In this document: positions 57,851 through 64,000 of the stretch, piece after piece
How positions within the stretch are numbered: the first letter of the stretch is position 1
Layout of the letters: each line of letters starts with the position of its first letter
Origin: Gordionus sp. m RMFG-2023
Taxonomy: Eukaryota > Nematomorpha > Gordioida > Chordodea > Parachordodidae
Direction: 5' to 3'
DNA: 64,000 nucleotides
Assembly (NCBI RefSeq): GCF_954871325.1
Contig: NC_088775.1
Location: forward strand, 54,351,561 to 54,415,560
The notes under the pieces: generated by a model
Seen by the model: only the letters and a program-made list of their open reading frames with translations
Database searches by the model: none
What the model was told of the DNA's origin: nothing
Translations under genes and position numbers: made by a program

Positions 57851-58334
57851 GAATTCTTTGTTCTACATTATATTCAAATTCGCATCATCGGGCAAGTTCT
57901 TTATTTTTTAAATAACTCAATACGGATTCTGTAGGTCCGGACTTAATCTAATGAAATCAATTCTCGATGCAAGAACAATTTTTTCGTCTTTATAAAGTTG
58001 TTTTGCAATTTTGTATAGATCTGTCTATACAACATCATCCATTTTTCTTGGAATTAGTAATTTAAATCAGTTATTATATTTATTCCTCCATACGCTATGT
58101 ATAATTTTTTCAAAGTTGCATCAGTTTTAATAATATTCTTTACATACAGTATATATTTTATATAATCTACTAATCATCAAGAGAACATTCTTCCTTTTGG
58201 AATTGAATAGTAATTTTTGATATCACCCATAATTCTAAAAAGATATTTTTTTTTTTTTAAAAAGAAACAAAAAAATATATAATTCTATTTAATATTTAAC
58301 TTGACCGAAGACCGCAATTTTTTTTATCTCATCC

Positions 58335-58527
58335 CCAAATTTTATAGTAAAAATAATTGGTATCTTTATTTTAAATTATTATCTTTATATAATATTATAA
58401 TTATGTAATTTAACTTTTAATATTATGCAATTAAATTGACTTCAATAATATATTAAATATAGGAAAGTTATAATATTTTATGACAAATATAATATTCAAA
58501 TAGCGTTGAATATAAGCTTATAAAATA
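58335..58527 (-). repeat. LTR-like repeat, 5' side, outer end shortened
   Basis: Shares ATTCAACGCTATTTGAATAT and the following 150 bases with the other repeat. Next to it on the internal side TGGGGATGAG is a possible primer-binding site beginning TGG. Confidence 0.6.
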
Positions 58528-59040
58528 CTGTATGACTAAATACTGCATTGCTAAAATGCATTGCTAAAAAGCAACTAATAATAATCAATCAAAATTTGAT
58601 TATATAATCTTTTTTTTTAGAAACATTTTTTTAGATATAATACATAAATCAATTTTTTATTAAATTAAAAATTGAGACTAAGTATCAAATAATTTATAAT
58701 TTTTTTTACTTAATGTTAATGGGAAAATAATATATTTACTAGCTAATTAAAACATAAATTTTTTTCAATTAGAAATTTAACATATATATCCATAAGAGGG
58801 CGTTAAAAGCATAAATATGAAAAATATCATCTTAGGAAACTAGAAAGATTATTGGTTAGCGCCTTTTTTATATTTGGGTGTAAATACATGTGATTAACCT
58901 AAAATTTTTCAAAAAATGATAGGTTTCTTTGACATTAAATTAATGAGTGGGTTTAGAATCGAAAAATAATAACCTGTAAGGCACATATCGCTGCCGTTAT
59001 TGATCAAAGTCTCTTAATTCTTGGTTTATAAGTGTATATT
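58528..59040. other. A+T-rich spacer between two Gypsy-like fossils
   Basis: No gene seen. It may hold the outer part of a long terminal repeat of the element to its right. Confidence 0.4.
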
Positions 59041-59345
59041 TAGGTGTTAAGCATTATCCTAAAAAATATTTTGAAAATATTATGATTTGACCGAATGGCG
59101 AGCTCAAAACCAACCATTTACTAAATATTCGACCGACCAAATTTGTTAGTAATATTTTTTGAAAAATGTTCCTTTTTGTTTTATATATCTATATGTAAAA
59201 CATTATCGCAAAAAATATTTTAAAAATATTGTGATTTGACCGAATACCGAGCTCAAAACCGACCACTTACTAAATATTCGATTGATCAAATTTGCTAATA
59301 ATATCAATTGAAAAATGTTTGCTTTTGTTTTATATCTATAAATAC
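59040..59345. repeat. Two tandem units of about 150-165 bases
   Basis: Both units run through ATTATGATTTGACCGAAT- or ATTGTGATTTGACCGAAT-type sequence, GAGCTCAAAACC, ACTAAATATTCGA and CTTTTTGTTTTATAT. They lie where the terminal repeat of the Gypsy-like element to the right would end. Confidence 0.75.
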
Positions 59346-59508
59346 GTGAAAAGTATTGTTATTTTCATAGAAGGCAGGTAAAGAAAAAGTAAAAAATTTA
59401 TTTGAAATCTTTTATTTAATTTATCTTTATTTTTATTACTATTACTACTGAAGATATTGAAAATTTTACAACTATATATATTATTATTTTTATACTATTT
59501 ACATATAT

Positions 59509-59588
59509 ACAATTTACAATTTGTTTTAAGGTTACTTTAAGAAAAGTTACAATTTACAATTTGTTTTAAGGTTACTTTAAGAAAAGTT
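59509..59588. repeat. Perfect 40-bp tandem duplication
   Basis: Two adjacent identical 40-base units beginning ACAATTTACAATTTGTTTTA. They lie within the presumed 3' LTR of the second Gypsy-like element. Confidence 0.95.
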
Positions 59589-59961
59589 ATTTTAACGTTT
59601 TACATATACAAATACGATATCTTTTTTTAAAGGTCGCACAAAATATATTTCACAAAAAGAAAAAAAGGTCATTAAATAAATTTAAAAAGAAAGAAAAATA
59701 TAAAATTTTTTATATTCTAATTAACATTTCCCTCTTTTTTTTAAATCTCTTTTTTCCTCAGTTTCTTCCAGTCATTCGTCTCTCAATTTCTCCATTAGTC
59801 ACTTGTTCAGATTGTTTGTTTGACCATTTGATTCTTGATTATCGAACATCTTTTATGAAACATCGTTGGTTGAACATTGCTAGTAGATTTACTGTTCGTA
59901 TTAATCATCCCATTTCTCTTTCAAAATTTTATACATATATATTTTTTTACAAAATTTTTAT

Positions 59962-61011
59962 TTATTTGATTGAATTTTTGAATTTTGAACTTGACTTTGA
60001 ATTTTGAACTTGACTTTGAATTTTGAACTTGACTTTGAATTTTGAACTTGACTTTGAATTTTGAACTTGACTTTGAATTTTTGAATTTTGAACTTGTTCA
60101 CTTCTTCCCCCTCTAAAAATTTTTTCAGTATTATCTATCGATGCTCTCTTCTTTATTTGATCCAAATGTCTCCTAATAATATGATGTCTATTGTCTATTC
60201 TGTACGTTAAGTTTCCTTCTTTTTGTATTACCATTCCTTTGTCCCAAATATTTTCTTTAAACGTTTTATACCAAATTTTCCCTCCTACATCTATATTTCT
60301 ATTGACCGATATTTTCCTCTTAAATATATTTTCTTTTTCTTCCATTGGTTTGATTAAATCCCATTTAGTCCTCATTGTTCTTGAAAACATCAATTTGCTA
60401 GGTATCATCTTTGTTGTATCATTAAGCGTGTTTCTATAATTGAACAAAAAATTTTCCAACGCAATGTCCACATCTATTTTCTTGTTGTTTTCCATGTTTC
60501 TTTTCATGTTCATTTTCATCGTTCTTACCAAGCGTTCACATTGATGATGCGGTGCTGTGAGTATGTGATTTATTCCATGATATTCACAAAATCTTTTAAA
60601 TAAATGGCTGGTAAAATTAGTACTATTGTCCGTAACTATTTTGTATGGTATTCCAAATAAACTAACGATTCTCATTAATTCTTTTATCGTAGATTCAGTT
60701 GTTAAGTTTTTCATCCGTGTTATTATTGGAAATTTGCTATATGCATCAATAAATACCATAAAGTTGTCATTTTCAATATTTGCAAAGTCTATATGCACTC
60801 TTTCAAAAATCTTAGTTGCTTCCTCCCATGTGTTTTGTATGTTAAGTGGGTTATCCGCGTATTTATTGCATGTATCACAATTTTTCACCTCTTGATCTAT
60901 TTCTGTGTTTATACCAGGCCACCACAAGTAATCTCTTGCTAACAATTTCGTTTTGCCTGCTCCTAGATGTCCCTTGTGTAATTCACACAAGATCTCCTTT
61001 CTCATATTCAT
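59962..61011 (-). pseudogene. Gypsy-like integrase region
   Basis: Zinc-binding HHCC-type N-terminus, then a retroviral-type integrase core with its acidic sites, and a C-terminal part ending in the 19-bp minisatellite. About 350 codons in one frame, so this part is well preserved, but the element as a whole is broken. Confidence 0.8.
59977..60097. repeat. 19-bp minisatellite
   Basis: Five to six units of AATTTTGAACTTGACTTTG. It covers the C-terminal end of the integrase region; because 19 is not a multiple of three, the encoded tail changes pattern from unit to unit. Confidence 0.9.
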
Positions 61012-61019
61012 CGGTATTA

Positions 61020-62620
61020 TTATTCTGTTCTCTTAAAAAGACAATCTTTCACCAAACTCAATTCTATCTCCATATTTTTGTATGTTTTAATTTTAATCGG
61101 GTTGTTTTTCCTAATATTATCAATTATTTCCATTAATTCTTCATCCATATTTGTTTCTTTAACTATTCTATTGAGGTTTATTGGGATGTCCCATAATTTG
61201 GCATCAATTTTTTTATCTTCTATATTCTTTATCGCATTTCCAATATTTGTTAATGGTAATCTTGATAAACAATCTGGCACCAAGTTCTGTTTCCCCGGTC
61301 TTTATTATTGTGTAATCATAAGCTCTCATTGCTAAATATCACTTTTGTAAACGCATTGAAATTGAAGTATTCTCTTTGAGTGTTTTTGAAAACAAATACA
61401 TTAGCGGTTTGTGATCTGTTATTATCGTAAATTTTGTCTTTCAAATATTTTTGAAATTTTTTACAGCATATATTATAGATAGAGCCTCTCTTTCAATGTT
61501 CGTATAATTTATTTCGGCTTTTAATAAAGTTCTCGACGCAAAAGCTATAGGTTTTTCTTTACCATCACCTTCAATGTGAAAAATACTGCACCTAATCCTT
61601 TTTGAAGCGTCAGTAGCAATTCCTATAGGCTATTCGGGATTGTAATAATTTAAGCGGACTACTAATCAATGTTTTCAAATAATCAAAACTCTTCTGATGT
61701 ACATCTTCCCATATCCACTTCTCTTTGTTTACAATCTTGTACAGCGGGTCTGCAAAGTTACACAAAAATTTTCTGTAATAACTGCCCATGCCTAAAAGTG
61801 TTGCTAACTCCTCTTTTGTTGTTGGTTTTGGCATGTTTGTAATGGCTTTGATTTTGTCTTCATTCGGATGTATGCCTTTTTCATCTATATCATGTCCCAA
61901 AAATCTTATCTCCTTCCTCATAATCACACTCTTGTTGAAGTTTGGTGACAATATTTTGTTATTTTGTCAAAAACATTTTTTATGTTGTTCAGATGTATTG
62001 TATTATTATCACCAGTTATCAATAAATCATCTATGTAAAATATGACATCTTTCATATCTCCGAAAATTTTATCTATGATGCATTGAAAAATTGCTGATGA
62101 CGTTTTTAAACCAAAAGGTAATCTCGTGAATCTATAATAACCCTTGTGCGTTGATATTGTAAGCAAATTTCTAGGTTTTTTATGTACTGGTATTTGAATA
62201 TACGCGTTTTTGAAGTCAATTTTTGTAAATTTTTTTCCTTTCGATAATTTTGAAATTAAATCATTAATACGTGATATCGGATATTTAAAGCCCTCTAATA
62301 CAGGGTTTATCGTATTTTTAAAATCAGCACATAGTCTCAATGACCCATCACTTTTATAAAATGGAGTGAGTGGACTTGCCCATCGTACTTCATCTACCGG
62401 TTCTATTATCTTGTCAACAATCCATTTTTGTAATTCTTTTGTTAAATCAAATCTTTTATATGGAACGCGTCTTGGTGGTATAATTTTTGGATTAGCATCT
62501 TGTTTCAAATGTAATTTAACATCACTACGATATATAGGTTTTTTATTAATTTTTGAATTGCATTCTTTTATTAATTTTTCTATCGTATCATTATTACTTC
62601 GATTAGATTCACAAATTTAT
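61020..62620 (-). pseudogene. Gypsy-like reverse transcriptase and RNase H region
   Basis: RT core with the FYIDD-type active site (62.5-61.9 kb), thumb/connection (61.95-61.6 kb) and RNase H parts (61.6-61.3 kb), then the linker to integrase. Closest in style to the K02A2.6-like invertebrate Ty3/Gypsy group. Broken between the parts. Confidence 0.75.
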
Positions 62621-62639
62621 TAAGTATGTTTCCAAAAAC

Positions 62640-64000
62640 TTTTATCCACTTTCTTCCCAGAAGTGCACTCTTGCCACCCTTGACTACATACGCATCTAGA
62701 TTTTGAGTTTTGTCTTCATATCTCACTTTTATTTGAACGATTCCTAGCACCTTAATTTTTTCCCCATCATAGCCAGTCAGTTTCGTACGATTTATTTAAG
62801 ACTTTGATTCCTATCTTTCTAGCAATATTAATCGGCAATATCGAAAATCGTGACCCGGTATCGATCTGCATGTCTATCGGTATATCGTTAAGGTATATCG
62901 TAACTTTGTATCATTTGCCCTGTCTTCATCTTCCATATTATTCACATCAATGCTAAATAAACTGTGTTCCTTTTCATCATTATTTTCCTCCTTTATTTCT
63001 TCTATATCGACCGTATTTATATTATTCGAATATCTGGATAGATTATTATTATTGTATGACTGATTATTGTTACGATTATTATTGTATCTTGGTATGTATC
63101 TGATTCATTTTGATGTCTATAATCTCTATAATTATTTTCATTATATTTGCAATTATCATTATTATTATATCTATAGTTATTGTAGTTATTATTATAATTA
63201 TTTTATTTGTTAAATCTTATAAAATTATTATACGGTCTTGGCCCATTATACCCCCTATTATTATCATAAACTCTAGGATTATAATTATTCCGATATCTTA
63301 GCTCATAATTATTTGCATGTCTCGAATTTAAATTGTTTTGATATCGAGGATTAAAATTGTTTTGAAAACGAGGATTGAAATTATTCTCTTGATAATTATT
63401 TCTCTGATAACTGTCGTATCTAGGCCTCCATTGATTTCTATGTACGTAATTCGTTTGTGCATCCACCCCTCTATTTCGATCATCGTATTTTATCATTCTT
63501 CTATCCGTATCTGCCTGATTGTCTTTCTGCATTTCTATTTGTTTTATTTCGGTTGTGTCTCCTTCTATTTTTATATTATCAATTTTATTAATTTTTTTGT
63601 CATAAGCTTCTTCTTCCTCAATCTCCTTTCCTATTTTTATTATCTCATGAATATCTATACTTTCTACATGTGAAATTTTCTGACGTATATTTTTATTGGT
63701 TGAAAATATTTTTATTCTCTCTATTGCTCTACTATATTTACTAAATTTGCATTTATTACTTAACAAACATAATCTGGCTACCAATTACTGAATGTTTCAT
63801 TCTTTTCTTGTACTACTTCACTAAATTCTTTTAGATACGCTATATTCGAATTGTCTGGCTGTAATAGTTTGAATCTCTCAAGTACGATCGATGGATTGTA
63901 AAATTCTGTAGGAGTGCATATTGCCTTTAGTCTAAGGTAAAGATCATCAGGCAACTTTTGCGTAAATGCGTATGCTTTTTCTACATCGGTATATTGCGGA
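62640..64000 (-). pseudogene. Gypsy-like gag and protease region, cut by window edge
   Basis: 63784-63203 encodes a charged segment followed by a low-complexity tail with repeated NNFNPR/NNYNPR words, a likely gag C-terminal nucleic-acid-binding tail. Protease-like sequence (ID-TGS type) lies at about 62.9-62.8 kb. Gag sequence continues to the window edge. Confidence 0.6.

Larger units (their letters stand above)
50269..58527 (-). mobile_element. Ty3/Gypsy-like LTR retrotransposon fossil, interrupted
   Basis: Two direct repeats of about 190-200 bases (50269-50472 and 58335-58527) bracket minus-strand gag-like and pol-like sequence in the usual order. Without the nested RTE LINE and the other insertions between 52.8 and 55.4 kb, the length would be about that of an ordinary Gypsy element. 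The repeats differ at about 14 of 190 positions by eye, so the insertion is old. Broken with many breaks. Confidence 0.65.
59300..64000 (-). mobile_element. Second Ty3/Gypsy-like element, runs off the window
   Basis: Minus-strand gag-like, protease, RT, RNase H and integrase sequence follow in Ty3/Gypsy order from the window edge to about 59.96 kb. A purine-rich tract at about 59730-59746 is followed on the minus strand by TGTTAATTAG, a plausible polypurine tract and start of the 3' LTR. The other LTR lies outside the window, so age cannot be estimated. It has a handful of breaks. Confidence 0.75.

Noticed and set aside
63110-63301. Ile-rich open frame on the plus strand
   Set aside because: Antisense of the Asn-rich gag tail of the Gypsy-like element.

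Overview
The window looks like a stretch of an A+T-rich (roughly three quarters A+T by eye), transposon-loaded invertebrate-type nuclear genome. Evidence for a eukaryote: GT-AG introns, a multi-KH (vigilin-like) gene split into small exons by introns of 0.1 to 9.6 kb, and a mix of LINEs, hAT, piggyBac, MULE, Sola-like and Ty3/Gypsy elements. The species cannot be named from this sequence. No rRNA gene, functional tRNA gene or CRISPR array was seen.

Layout. 1-0.96 kb: broken MULE transposase (+). 1-5.6 kb: A+T-rich, no gene seen. 5.63-6.22 kb: a striking CpG-dense array of 14-bp units beginning TTCGC, with a hint of a 5-unit higher-order period, followed by a 17-bp array. 6.55-7.83 kb: hAT-like element with terminal inverted repeats (TIRs), carrying a second element end. 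7.98-28.18 kb (-): the only host gene recognised, a vigilin-like RNA-binding protein; six exons with compatible phases encode about five tandem KH domains, and its 5' part is not seen. Its introns hold a Sola-like transposon with ~580-bp TIRs and a CACA duplication (9.09-12.33), a MITE (12.63-13.48), a LINE of the restriction-like-endonuclease type split by an element made of iterated GGGGAATTATTTTCC units (14.8-18.1), an RTE-type LINE (18.2-23.7) which itself holds an apparently whole piggyBac (21.02-23.36), and further LINE scraps.

28.2-42.6 kb: more copies of the restriction-like-endonuclease LINE (29.5-30.6, 33.4-35.9, 41.2-41.6), an 8-bp-TSD hAT-type MITE (31.29-31.96), a broken hAT transposase gene (36.6-38.4), a hAT derivative with an inverted partial copy of itself (38.5-41.2) and a short internally deleted hAT (41.64-42.62). 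44.8-49.8 kb: a three-level nest of hAT elements; the innermost is a second copy of the 38.5-41.2 element in opposite orientation.

49.8-64 kb: LTR-retrotransposon fossils. One Ty3/Gypsy-like element lies between LTR-like repeats at 50.27-50.47 and 58.34-58.53 and is interrupted by a 5'-truncated RTE LINE (50.67-52.82) and other insertions. A second Gypsy-like element occupies ~59.3 kb to the window edge. Both are on the minus strand and old or broken.

How it fits together: the mobile elements form a layered record. The piggyBac is younger than the RTE copy it sits in; the RTE copy at 50.7 kb preserves the empty target site. Coding activity is plausible only for the vigilin-like gene and the piggyBac transposase.
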